Shown here: in pieces, positions 42,501 through 55,600 of the stretch
Layout: each line of letters opens with the position of its first letter
How positions within the stretch are numbered: the first letter of the stretch is position 1
Assembly: GCA_964019415.1 (NCBI GenBank)
Contig: OZ025890.1
Coordinates: 1,121,458 to 1,185,457 of the forward strand
Source: Ianthella basta
Taxonomy: Eukaryota; Porifera; Demospongiae; Verongiida; Ianthellidae
DNA: 64,000 nt
Direction of reading: 5' to 3'
Notes under the pieces: generated by a model
Told to the model about the DNA's origin: nothing
The model's database searches: none
Seen by the model: only the letters and a program-made list of their open reading frames with translations
Made by a program: the position numbers and the translations under genes

Positions 42501-45500
42501 TACGTATTAAATGGGTAGTGTACTAGGGGGACACTACGTATTAAATGGGTAATGTCCTAGGGGGACACTACGTATTAAATGGGTAGTGTACTAGGGGGAC
42601 ACTACGTATTAAATGGGTAGTGTACTAGGGGGACACTACGCATTAAATGGGTAGTGTACTAGGGGGACACTACGCATTAAATGGGTAGTGTACTAGGGAG
42701 ACACTACGCATTAAATGGGTAGTGTACTAGGGGGACACTACATATTAAATGGGTAGTGTACTAGGGGGACACTACGCATTAAATGGGTAGTGTACTAGGG
42801 GGACACTATGCATTAAATGGGTAGTGTACTAGGGGGACACTACGTATTAAATGGGTAATGTCCTAGGGGGACACTACGTATTAAATGGGTAGTGTACTAG
42901 GGGGACACTACATATTAAATGAGTAGTGTACTAGGGGGACACCATGTATTAAATGGGCAGTGTTCTAGGGGGACACTACGCATTAAATGGGTAGTGTACT
43001 AGGGGGACACTACGCACTAAATGGGTAGTGTACTAGGGGGACACTATGTATTAAATGGGTAGTGTACTAGGGGGACAGTACGCATTAAATGGGTAGTGTA
43101 CTAGGGAAACTCTACACATTAAATGGGTAGTGTACTAGGGGGACACTACGCATTAAATGGGTAGTGTACTAGGGGGACACTACGCATTAAATGGGTAGTG
43201 TACTAGGGGGACACTACGTATTAAATGGGCAATGTCCTAGGGGGACACTACGTATTAAATGGGTAGTGTACTAGGGGGACACTACGTATTAAATGAGTAG
43301 TGTACTAGGGGGACACTATGTATTAAATGGGTAGTGTACTAGGGGGACACTACGCATTAAATGGGTACTGTACTAGGGGGACACTACGTATTAAATGGGT
43401 AATGTCCTAGGGGGACACTACGCATTAATTGGGTAGTGTACTAGGGGGACACTATGTATTAAATGGGTAATGTCCTAGGGGGACACTACGTATTAAATGG
43501 GTAATGTCCTAGGGGGACACTACACATTAAATGGGTAGTGTACTAGGGGGACACTACGCATTAAATGGGTAATGTCCTAGGGGGACACTACGCATTAAAT
43601 AGGTAGTGTACTAGGGGGACACTACGCATTAAATGGGTAGTGTACTAGGGGGACACTACGTATTAAATGGGTAGTGTACTAGGGGGACACTACGTATTAA
43701 ATGGGTAATGTCCTAGGGGGACACTACACATTAAATGGGTAGTGTACTAGGGGGACACTATGCATTAAATGGGTAGTGTACTAGGGGGACACTACGTATT
43801 AAATGGGTAATGTCCTAGGGGGACACTACGTATTAAATGGGTAATGTCCAAGGGGGACACTACATATAAAATGGGTAGTGTCCTAGGGGAACACTACGTA
43901 TTAAATGGGTAATGTCCTAGGGGGACACTACGTATTAAATGGGTAGTGTACTAGGGGGACACTACGCATTAAATGGGTAGTGTCCTAGGGGGACACTACG
44001 TATTGAATGGGTAGTGTACTAGGGGGACACTACGTATTAAATGGGTAGTGTACTAGGGGGACACTACGCATTAAATGGGTAGTGTACTAGGGGGACACTA
44101 CGCATTAAATGGGTAGTGCACTAGGGGGACACTACGCATTAAATGGGTAGTGCACTAGGGGGACACCACGCATTAAATGGGTAGTGTACTAGGGGGACAC
44201 TACGCATTAAATGGGTAGTGTACTAGGGGGACACTACACATTAAACGGGTAGTGTACTAGGGGGACGCTACGTATTAAATGGGTAGTGAACTAGGGGGAC
44301 ACTACGTATTAAATGGGTAGTGCACTAGGGAGACACTACGCATTAAATGGGCAGTGTACTAGGGGGACACTACGCATTAAATGGGTAGTGTCCTAGGGGG
44401 ACACTACGTATTAAATGGGTAGTGTACTAGGGGGACACTACGCATTAAATGGGTAGTGTCCTAGGGGGACACAACGTATTAAATGGGTAGTGCACTAGGG
44501 GGACACAACGTATTAAATGGGTAGTGTACTAGGGGGACACCACGTATTAAATGGGTAGTGTACTAGGGGGACACTACGCATTAAATGGGTAGTGTACTAG
44601 GGGGACACTAATCATTAAATGGGTAGTGTACTAGGGGGACACTACGTATTAAATGGGTAGTGCACTAGGGGGACACTATGTATTAAATGGGTAGTGTACT
44701 AGGGGGACACCACGTATTAAATGGGTAGTGTACTAGGGGGACACTACGCATTAAATGGGTAGTGCACTAGGGGGACACTACGCATTAAATGGGTAGTGCA
44801 CTAGGGGGACTTGACGTATTAAATGGGTAGTGTACTAGGGGGACACGACGCATTAAATGGGTAGTGTACTAGGGGGACACGACGCATTAAATGGGTAGTG
44901 TACTAGGGGGACACTACGCATTAAATGGGTAGTGTACTAGGGGGACACTACACATTAAATGGGTAGTGTACTAGGCGGACTTGACGTATTAAATGGGTAG
45001 TGTACTAGGGGGACACGACGCATTAAATGGGTGGTGTACTAGGGGGACACGACGCATTAAATGGGTAGTGTACTAGGGGGACACTACGTATTAAATGGGT
45101 AGTGTCCTAGAAGGACACTACGTATTAAATGGGTAGTGTACTAGGGGGACACCACGTATTAAATGGGTAGTGTACTAGGGACACAATGTATTAAATGGGT
45201 AGTGTCCTAGGGGGACACTACGTATTAAATGGGTAGTGTACTAGGGGGACACTACGTATTAAATGGGTAGTGTCCTAGGGGGAAACTACGTATTAAATGG
45301 GTAATGTACTAGGGGGACACGACGCATTAAATGGGTAGTGTACTAGGGGGACACTATGTATTAAATGGGTAGTGTCCTAGGGGGAAACTACGTATTAAAT
45401 GGGTAGTGTACTAGGGGGACACGACGCATTAAATGGGTAGTGTACTAGGGGGACACGATGCATTAAATGGGTAGTGTACTAGGGGGACACTACGTATTAA

Positions 45501-48500
45501 ATGGGTAGGGTCCTAGGGGGACACTACGTATTAAATGGGTAGTGTCCTAGGGGGACACTACGTATTAAATGGGTAGTGTACTAGGGACACAATGTATTAA
45601 ATGGGTAGTGTACTAGGGGGACACTACGTATTAAATGGGTAGTGTACTAGGGGGACACTACGTATTAAATGGGTAGTGTACTAGGGGGACACTACGCATT
45701 AAATGTGTAGTGTACTAGGGGGACACTACGCATTAAATGGGTAGTGTACTAGGGGGACTTGACGTATTAAATGGGTAGTGTACTAGGGGGACACGACGCA
45801 TTAAATAGGTAGTGTACTAGGGGGACACGACGCATTAAATGGGTAGTGTACTAGGGGGACACTACGTATTAAATGGGTAGTGTCCTAGGGGGACACTACG
45901 TATTAAATGGGTAGTGTACTAGGGGGACACAACGTATTAAATAGGTAGTGTACTAGGGGGACACAACGTATTAAATGGGTAGTGTACTAGGGGGACACCA
46001 CGTATTAAATGGGTAGTGTACTAGGGACACAATGTATTAAATGGGTAGTGTACTAGGGGGACACTACGTATTAAATGGGTAGTGTACTAGGGGGACACTA
46101 CGTATTAAATGGGCAGTGTACTAGGGGGACACTACGTATTAAATGGGTAGTGTACTAGGGGGACACTACGTATTAAATGGGTAGTGTACTAGGGGACACT
46201 ACGCATTAAATGGGTAGTGTACTAGGGGGACTTGACGTATTAAATGGGTAGGGTCCTAGGGAGACACTACGTATTAAATGGGTAGTGTACTAGGGGGACA
46301 CAACGTATTAAATGGGTAGTGTCCTAGGGGGACACTACGCATTAAATGGGTAATGTCCTAGGGGGACACAACGTATTAAATGGGTAGTGTACTAGGGGGA
46401 CACTACGCATTAAATGGGTAGTGTCCTAGGGGGACACAACGTATTAAATGGGTAGTGCACTAGGGGGACACCACGTATTAAATGGGTAGTGTACTAGGGA
46501 CACAATGTATTAAATGGGTAGTGTACTAGGGGGACACTACGTATTAAATGGGTAGTGTACTAGGGGGACACTACGTATTAAATAGGCAGTGTACTAGGGG
46601 GACACTACGTATTAAATGGGTAGTGTACTAGGGGGACACTACGTATTAAATGGGTAGTGTACTAGGGGACACTACGCATTAAATGGGTAGTGTACTAGGG
46701 GGACTTGACGTATTAAATGGGTAGGGTCCTAGGGAGACACTACGTATTAAATGGGTAGTGTACTAGGGGGACACAACGTATTAAATGGGTAGTGTCCTAT
46801 GGGGACACTACGCATTAAATGGGTAATGTCCTAGGGGGACACAACGTATTAAATGGGTAGTGTACTAGGGGGACACTACGCATTAAATGGGTAGTGTACT
46901 AGGGGGACACCACGTATTAAATGGGTAGTGTACTAGGGACACAATGTATTGAATGGGTAGTGTACTAGGGGGACACTACGTATTAAATGGGTAGTGTACT
47001 AGGGGGACACTACGTATTAAATGGGCAGTGTACTAGGGGGACACTACGTATTAAATGGGTAGTGTACTAGGGGGACACTACGTATTAAATGGGTAGTGTA
47101 CTAGGGGACACTACGCATTAAATGGGTAGTGTACTAGGGGGACTTGACGTATTAAATGGGTAGGGTCCTAGGGAGACACTACGTATTAAATGGGTAGTGT
47201 ACTAGGGGGACACAACGTATTAAATGGGTAGTGTCCTAGGGGGACACTACGCATTAAATGGGTAGTGTACTAGGGGGACACTACGCATTAAATGGGTAGT
47301 GCACTAGGGGGACACAACGTATTAAATGGGTAGTGTACTAGGGGGACACTACGCATTAAATGGGTAGTGTCCTAGGGGGACACAACGTATTAAATGGGTA
47401 GTGCACTAGGGGGACACAACGTATTAAATGGGTAGTGTACTAGGGGGACACCACGTATTAAAGGGGGACACTACGTATTAAATGGGTAGTGCACTAGGGG
47501 GACACTACGTATTAAATGGGTAGTGTACTAGGGGGACACCACGCATTAAATGGGTAGTGTACTAGGGGGACACTACGCATTAAATGGGTAGTGTACTAGG
47601 GGGACACTACGCATTAAATGGGTAGTGTACTAGGGGAACTTGACGTATTAAATGGGTAGTGTACTAGGGGGACACGACGCATTAAATGGGTAGTGTACTA
47701 GGGGGACACGACGCATTAAATGGGTAGTGTACTAGGGGAACACTACGTATTAAATGGGTAGTGTCCTAGGGGGACACTACGTATTAAATGGGTAGTGTAC
47801 TAGGGGGACACCACGTATTAAATGGGTAGTGTACTAGGGACACAATGTATTAAATGGGTAGTGTCCTAGGGGGACACTACGTATTAAATGGGTAGTGTAC
47901 TAGGGGGACACTACGCATTAAATGGGTAGTGTCCTAGGGGGAAAATACGTATTAAATGGGTAGTGTACTAGGGGGACACGACGCATTAAATGGGTAGTGT
48001 CCTAGGGGGACACGACGCATTAAATGGGTAGTGTACTAGGGGGACACTACGTATTAAATGGGTAGTGTCCTAGGGGGACACTACGTATTAAATGGGTAGT
48101 GTACTAGGGGGACACCACGTATTAAATGGGTAGTGTACTAGGGACACAATGTATTAAATGGGTAGTGTCCTAGGGGGACATTACGTATTAAATGGGTAGT
48201 GTACTAGGGGGACACAACGTATTAAACGGGTAGTGTACTAGGGGGACACCACGTATTAAATGGGTAGTGTACTAGGGACACAATGTATTAAATGGGTAGT
48301 GTACTAGGGGGACACTACGTATTAAATGGGTAGTGTACTAGGGGGACACTACGTATTAAATGGGTAGTGTACTAGGGGGACACTACGTATTAAATGGGTA
48401 GTGTACTAGGGGGACACTACGCATTAAATGGGTAGTGTACTAGGGGGACACTACGCATTAAATGGGTAGTGTACTAGGGGGACTTGACGTATTAAATGGG

Positions 48501-49190
48501 TAGTGTACTATGGGGACACGACGCATTAATTGGGTAGTGTACTAGGGGGACACGACGCATTAAATGGGTAGTGTACTAGGGGGACACGACGCATTAAATG
48601 GGTAGTGTACTAGGGGGACACTACGTAATAAATGGGTAGTGTCCTAGGGGGACACTACGTATTAAATGGGTAGTGTACTAGGGGGACACCACGTATTAAA
48701 TGGGCAGTGTACTAGGGACACAATGTATTAAATGGGTAGTGTCCTAGGGGGACACTACGTATTAAATGGGTAATGTCCTAGGGGGACACTACGCATTAAA
48801 TGGGTAGTGTCCTAGGGGGACACTACGTATTAAATGGGTAGTGTACTAGGGGGACACTACGCATTAAATGGGTAGTGTACTAGGGGGACACTATGTATTA
48901 AATGGGTAGTGTCCTAGGGGGATACTACGTATTAAATGGGTAGTGTACTAGAGGGACACTACATATTAAATGGGTAGTGTACTAGGGGGACACTACATAT
49001 TAAATGGGTAGTGTACTAGGGGGACACTACGTATTAAATGGGCAGTGTACTAGGGGGACACTACGCATTAAATGGGTACTGTACTAGGGGGACACTATGT
49101 ATTAAATGGGTAGTGTCCTAGGGGGACACTACGCATTAAATGGGTAGTGTCCTAGGGGGACACTAATAAATGGGTAATGTCCTAGGGGGA
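36591..49190 (+). repeat. 34-bp satellite array, left block
   Basis: Head-to-tail monomers of 34 bp: ATTAAATGGG, then TAGTGTACTAGGGGGACACT, then ACGC. Main variable sites are TAC/TCC within TAGTGT(A/C)CTAG and the last four bases ACGC/ACGT/ATGT/ACAT/ACAC/ATGC. Each monomer has inverted arms GTAGTGT and ACACTAC; in the TCC form the arms lengthen to GTAGTGTCC and GGACACTAC with a 5-base loop. A recurring 30-bp short unit (ACTAATAAATGGGTAATGTC, followed by GGGGGATAC) marks higher-order blocks. Every frame is closed by stops in each monomer, so it is not coding. The first two monomers at the left edge are diverged, as expected at an array border. Confidence 0.97.
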
Positions 49191-49192
49191 TA

Positions 49193-49654
49193 CAGTGGAA
49201 CCTCGGTTATTCGGGCGGTGTGGGACCAAGGGGTGCCCGTAACTTTAAAATTGCCCGTAACTCTGAACTTATTCATGAACTATGTACATGGCTATATAAC
49301 ACTGGTCACAAGTACATAAAGCTTAAAAAGGCTAAAATAATAATAAAACATAAAAAATAAAATAAAAATAAAAACGACTTTCCTCAATCCTTCCATATGT
49401 CGCCAACAGTAGACTTCGGAACTCCATGGATGTCACCAACGAGTCGCTGGGACTTTCCTTCCTTTAAGTCGTCAATAATCATTAGCTTCTGTCGAGCGTA
49501 ACAACGCGCCGCTTTCTGCTAGCCATCTTCACGCTATGTACGAGGTAATTGTGACGTCAGCGTACGTGTAATAAAATGGCCGGCTCGCTATAACACTTGC
49601 CCGGTAGACTGAGGCGCCCGGAACTTCAATGACCGGATAAGGGAGGTTCCACTG
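49193..49654. mobile_element. 462-bp pogo/Tigger-like DNA transposon inserted in the satellite, TA target duplication
   Basis: Terminal inverted repeats CAGTGGAACCTCGGTTATTC and ...CCGGATAAGGGAGGTTCCACTG, flanked by TA on both sides (49191-49192, 49655-49656). Removing the element and one TA restores a normal satellite monomer. It is internally shortened and keeps only the start of a transposase gene, so it is non-autonomous. It contains AT-rich sequence at 49310-49372. Confidence 0.93.
49384..49526 (-). pseudogene. N-terminal transposase fragment, CENP-B/pogo-type helix-turn-helix
   Basis: Read on the minus strand from the ATG at 49526, the fragment opens MASRKRRVVTLD. After a one-base frame change it continues as KLMIIDDLKEGKSQRLVGDI and HGVPKSTVGDIWKD before a stop. 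The pattern of Leu/Ile, Gly, Ser and the second helix PKSTVGDIWK is that of the CENP-B/pogo N-terminal DNA-binding domain. The rest of the transposase, with its DDE catalytic domain, is deleted. Confidence 0.8.
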
Positions 49655-49656
49655 TA

Positions 49657-52600
49657 CTACGTATTAAATGGGTAGTGTCCTAGGGGGACACTACACATTA
49701 AATGGGTAGTGTACTAGGGGGACACTATGTATTAAATGGGTAGTGTCCTAGGGGGATACTACGTATTAAATGGGTAGTGTACTAGGGGGACACTACATAT
49801 TAAATGGGCAGTGTACTAGGGAGACACTACGCATTAAATGGGTACTGTACTAGGGGGACACGACGCATTAAATGGGTAGTGTACTAGGGGGACACGACGT
49901 ATTAAATGGGTAGTGTCCTAGGGGGACACTAAGTATTAAATGGGTAATGTCCTAGGGGGACACTATGTATTAAATGGGTAATGTCCTAGGGGGACACTAC
50001 GTATTAAATGGGTAGTGTACTAGGGAGACACTACGTATTAAATGGGTAGTGTACTAGGGGGACACTACGCATTAAATGGGTAGTGTACTAGGGGGACACT
50101 ACGTATTAAATGGGTAGTGTACTAGGGGGACACTACGTATTAAATGGGTAGTGTACTAGGGGGACACTACGTATTAAATGGGTAATGTCCTAGGGGGACA
50201 CTACGTATTAAATGGGTAGTGTACTAGGGGGACACTACGTATTAAATGGGTAATGTCCTAGGGGGACAGTACGTATTAAATGGGTAGTGTACTAGGGGGA
50301 CACTACGTATTAAATGGGTAGTGTACAAGGGGGACACTACGCATTAAATGGGTAGTGTACTAGTGGGACACTACGCATTAAATGGGTAGTGTAATAGGGG
50401 GACACTACGCATTAAATGGGTAGTGTACTAGGGGGACACTATGTATTAAATGGGTAGTGTACTAAGGGGACACTACGCATTAAATGGGTAGTGTACTAGG
50501 GGGACACTACGCATTAAATGGGTAGTGTACTAGGGGGACACTACGCATTAAATGGGTAGTGTACTAGGGGGACACTATGTATTAAATAAGTAGTGTACTA
50601 GGGGGACACTACGCATTAAATGGGTAGTGTACTAGGGGGACACTACGCATTAAATGGGTAGTGTACTAGGGGGACATTATGCATTAAATGGGTAGTGTAC
50701 TAGGGGGACACTATGTATTAAATGGGTAATGTCCTAGGGGGACACTACGTATTAAATGGGTAGTGTACTAGGGGGACACTATGTATTAAATGGGTAGTGT
50801 ACTAGGGGGACACTACGCATTAAATGGGTAGTGTACTAGGCGGACACTATGTATTAAATGGGTAGTGTACTAGGGGGACACTACGCATTAAATGGGTAGT
50901 GTACTAGGGGGACACTACACATTAAATGGGTAGTGTACTAGGGGGACACAATGTATTAAATGGGTAGTGTCCTAGGGGGACACTACGCATTAAATGGGTA
51001 GTGTCCTAGGGGGACACTAATAAATGGGTAATGTCCTAGGGGGATACTACGTATTAAATGGGTAGTGTCCTAGGGGGACACTACACATTAAATGGGTAGT
51101 GTACTAGGGGGACACTATGTATTAAATGGGTAGTGTCCTAGGGGGATACTACGTATTAAATGGGTAGTGTACTAGGGGGACACTATGCATTAAATGGGTA
51201 CTGTACTAGGGGGACACTACATATTAAATGGGTAGTGTACTAGGGGGACACTACGTATTAAATGGGCAGTGTACTAGGGGGACACTACGCATTAAATGGG
51301 TACTGTACTAGGGGGACACTATGTATTAAATGGGTAGTGTCCTAGGGGGACACTACGCATTAAATGAGTAGTGTCCTAGGGGGACACTAATAAATGGGTA
51401 ATGTCCTAGGGGGATACTACGTATTAAATGGGTAGTGTCCTAGGGGGACACTACACATTAAATGGGTAGTGTACTAGGGGGACACTATGTATTAAATGGG
51501 TAGTGTCCTAGGGGGACACTACGCATGAAATGGGTAGTGTCCTAGGGGGACACTAATAAATGGGTAATGTCCTAGGGGGATACTACGTATTAAATGGGTA
51601 GTGTCCTAGGGGGACACTACACATTAAATGGGTAGTGTACTAGGGGGACACTATGTATTAAATGGGTAGTGTCCTAGGGGGATACTATGTATTAAATGGG
51701 TAGTGTACTAGGGGGACACTACATATTAAATGGGTAGTGTACTAGGGGGACACTACATATTAAATGGGTAGTGTACTAGGGGGACACTACGTATTAAATG
51801 GGCAGTGTACTAGGGGGACACTACGCATTAAATGGGTACTGTACTAGGGGGACACTATGTATTAAATGGGTAGTGTCCTAGGGGGACACTACGCATTAAA
51901 TGGGTAGTGTCCTAGGGGGACACTAATAAATAGGTAATGTCCTAGGGGGATACTACGTATTAAATGGGTAGTGTCCTAGGGGGACACTACACATTAAATG
52001 GGTAGTGTACTAGGGGGACACTATGTATTAAATGGGTAGTGTCCTAGGGGGATACTACGTATTAAATGGGTAGTGTACTAGGGGGACACTACATATTAAA
52101 TGGGCAGTGTACTAGGGGGACACTACGCATTAAATGGGTACTGTACTAGGGGGACACGACGCATTAAATGGGTAGTGTACTAGGGGGACACGACGTATTA
52201 AATGGGTAGTGTCCTAGGGGGACACTATGTATTAAATGGGTAATGTCCTAAAGGGACACTACGTATTAAATGGGTAATGTCCTAGGGGGACACTACGTAT
52301 TAAATGGGTAGTGTACTAGGGAGACACTACGCATTAAATGGGTAGTGTACTAGGGGGACACTACGCATTAAATGGGTAGTGTACTAGGGGGACACTACGC
52401 ATTAAATGGGTAGTGTACTAGGGGGACACTACGTATTAAATGGGTAGTGTACTAGGGGGACACTACGTATTAAATGGGTAATGTCCTAGGGGGACACTAC
52501 GTATTAAATGGGTAGTGTACTAGGGGGACACTACGTATTAAATGGGTAATGTCCTAGGGGGACACTACGTATTAAATGGGTAGTGTACTAGGGGGACACT

Positions 52601-55600
52601 ACGTATTAAATGGGTAGTGTACTAGGGGGACACTACGCATTAAATGGGTAGTGTACTAGGGGGACACTACGCATTAAATGGGTAGTGTACTAGGGGGACA
52701 CTACGCATTAAATGGGTAGTGTACTAGGGGGACACTACGCATTAAATGGGTAGTGTACTAGGGGGACACTATGTATTAAATGGGTAGTGTACTAGGGGGA
52801 CACTACGCATTAAATGGGTAGTGTACTAGGGGGACACTACATATTAAATGGGTAGTGTACTAGGGGGACACTACGCATTAAATGGGTAGTGTACTAGGGG
52901 GACACTACGCATTAAATGGGTAGTGTACTAGGGGGACACTACGCATTAAATGGGTAGTGTACTAGGGGGACACTATGTATTAAATGGGTAGTGTACTAGG
53001 GGGACACTACGCATTAAATGGGTAGTGTACTAGGGGGACACTACGCATTAAATGGGTAGTGTACTAGGGGGACACTATGTATTAAATGGGTAGTGTACTA
53101 GGGGGACACTACGCATTAAATGGGTAGTGTACTAGGGGGACACTACATATTAAATGGGTAGTGTACTAGGGGGACACTACGCATTAAATGGGTAGTGTCC
53201 TAGGGGGACACTACGCATTAAATGGGTAGTGTACTAAGGGGACACTACGCATTAAATGGGTAGTGTACTAGGGGGACACTATGCATTAAATGGGTAGTGT
53301 ACTAGGGGGACACTACGTATTAAATGGGTAATGTCCTAGGGGGACACTACGTATTAAATGGGTAGTGTACTATAGGGACACTACATATTAAATGAGTAGT
53401 GCACTAGGGGGACACTATGTATTAAATGGGTAGTGTTCTAGGGGGACACTACGCATTAAATGGGTAGTGTACTAGGGGGACACTATGTATTAAATGGGTA
53501 GTGTACTAGGGGGACACTACGCATTAAATGGGTAGTGTACTAGGGGGACACTACACATTAAATGGGTAGTGTACTAGGGGGACACTATGTATTAAATGGG
53601 TAGTGTCCTAGGGGGACACTACGCATTAAATGGGTCGTGTCCTAGGGGGACACTAATAAATAAGTAATGTCCTAGGGGGATACTACGTATTAAATGGGTA
53701 GTGTCCTAGGGGGACACTACACATTAAATGGGTAGTGTACTAGGGGGACACTATGTATTAAATGGGTAGTGTCCTAGGGGGATACTACGTATTAAATGGG
53801 TAGTGTACTAGGGGGACACTATGCATTAAATGGGTACTGTACTAGGGGGACACTACACATTAAATGGGTAGTGTACTAGGGGGACACTACGTATTAAATG
53901 GGCAGTGTACTAGGGGGACACTACGCATTAAATGGGTACTGTACTAGGGGGACACTATGTATTAAATGGGTAGTGTCCTAGGAAGACACTACGCATTAAA
54001 TGGGTAGTGTACTAGGGGGACACTACGCATTAAATGGGTAGTGTACTAGGGGGACACTACGTATTAAATGGGTAGTGTACTAGGGGGACACTACGTATTA
54101 AATGGGTAATGTCCTAGGGGGACACTACGTATTAAATGGGTAGTGTACTAGGGGGACACTACGTATTAAATGGGTAATGTCCTAGGAAGACACTACGTAT
54201 TAAATGGGTAGTGTACTAGGGGGACACTACGTATTAAATGGGTAGTGTACTAGGGGGACACTACGCATTAAATGGGTAGTGTACTAGGGGGACACTACGC
54301 ATTAAATGGGTAGTTTACTAGGGGGACACTACGCATTAAATGGGTAGTGTACTAGGGGGACACTATGTATTAAATGGGTAGTGTACTAGGGGGACACTAC
54401 GCATTAAATGGGTAGTGTACAAGGGGGACACTACATATTAATTGGGTAGTGTACTAGGGGGACACTACGCATTAAATGGGTAGTGTACTAGGGGGACACT
54501 ACGCATTAAATGGGTAGTGTACTAGGGGGACACTACGCATTAAATGGGTAGTGTACTAGGGGGACACTATGTATTAAATGGGTAGTGTACTAGGGGGACA
54601 CTACGCATTAAATGGGTAGTGTACTAGGGGGACACTATGTATTAAATGGGTAGTGTACTAGGGGGACACTACGCATTAAATGGGTAGTGTCCTAGGGGGA
54701 CACTACGCATTAAATGGGTAGTGTACTAGGGGGACACTACGCATTAAATGGGTAGTGTACTAGGGGGACACTATGCATTAAATGGGTAGTGTACTAGGGG
54801 GACACTACGTATTAAATGGGTAATGTCCTAGGGGGACACTACGTATTAAATGGGTAGTGTACTAGGGGGACACTACATATTAAATGAGTAGTGCACTAGG
54901 GGGACACTATGTATTAAATGGGTAGTGTTCTAGGGGGACACTACGCATTAAATGGGTAGTGTACTAGGGGGACACTATGTATTAAATGGGTAGTGTACTA
55001 GGGGGACACTACGCATTAAATGGGTAGTGTACTAGGGGGACACTACACATTAAATGGGTACTGTACTAGGGGGACACTATGTATTAAATGGGTAGTGTCC
55101 TAGGGGGACACTACGCATTAAATGGGTCGTGTCCTAGGGGGACACTAATAAATGGGTAATGTCCTAGGGGGATACTACGTATTAAATGGGTAGTGTCCTA
55201 GGGGGACACTACACATTAAATGGGTAGTGTACTAGGGGGACACTATGTATTAAATGGGTAGTGTCCTAGGGGGATACTACGTATTAAATGGGTAGTGTAA
55301 TAGGGGGACACTATGCATTAAATGGGTACTGTACTAGGGGGACACTACACATTAAATGGGTAGTGTACTAGGGGGACACTACGTATTAAATGGGCAGTGT
55401 ACTAGGGGGACACTACGCATTAAATGGGTAGTGTACTAGGGGGACACTATGTATTTAATGGGTAGTGTCCTAGGAAGACACTACGCATTAAATGGGTAGT
55501 TTACTAGGGGGACACTACGTATTAAATGGGTAATGTCCTAGGGGGACACTACGTATTAAATGGGTAGTGTCCTAGGGGGACACTACGTATTAAATGGGTA

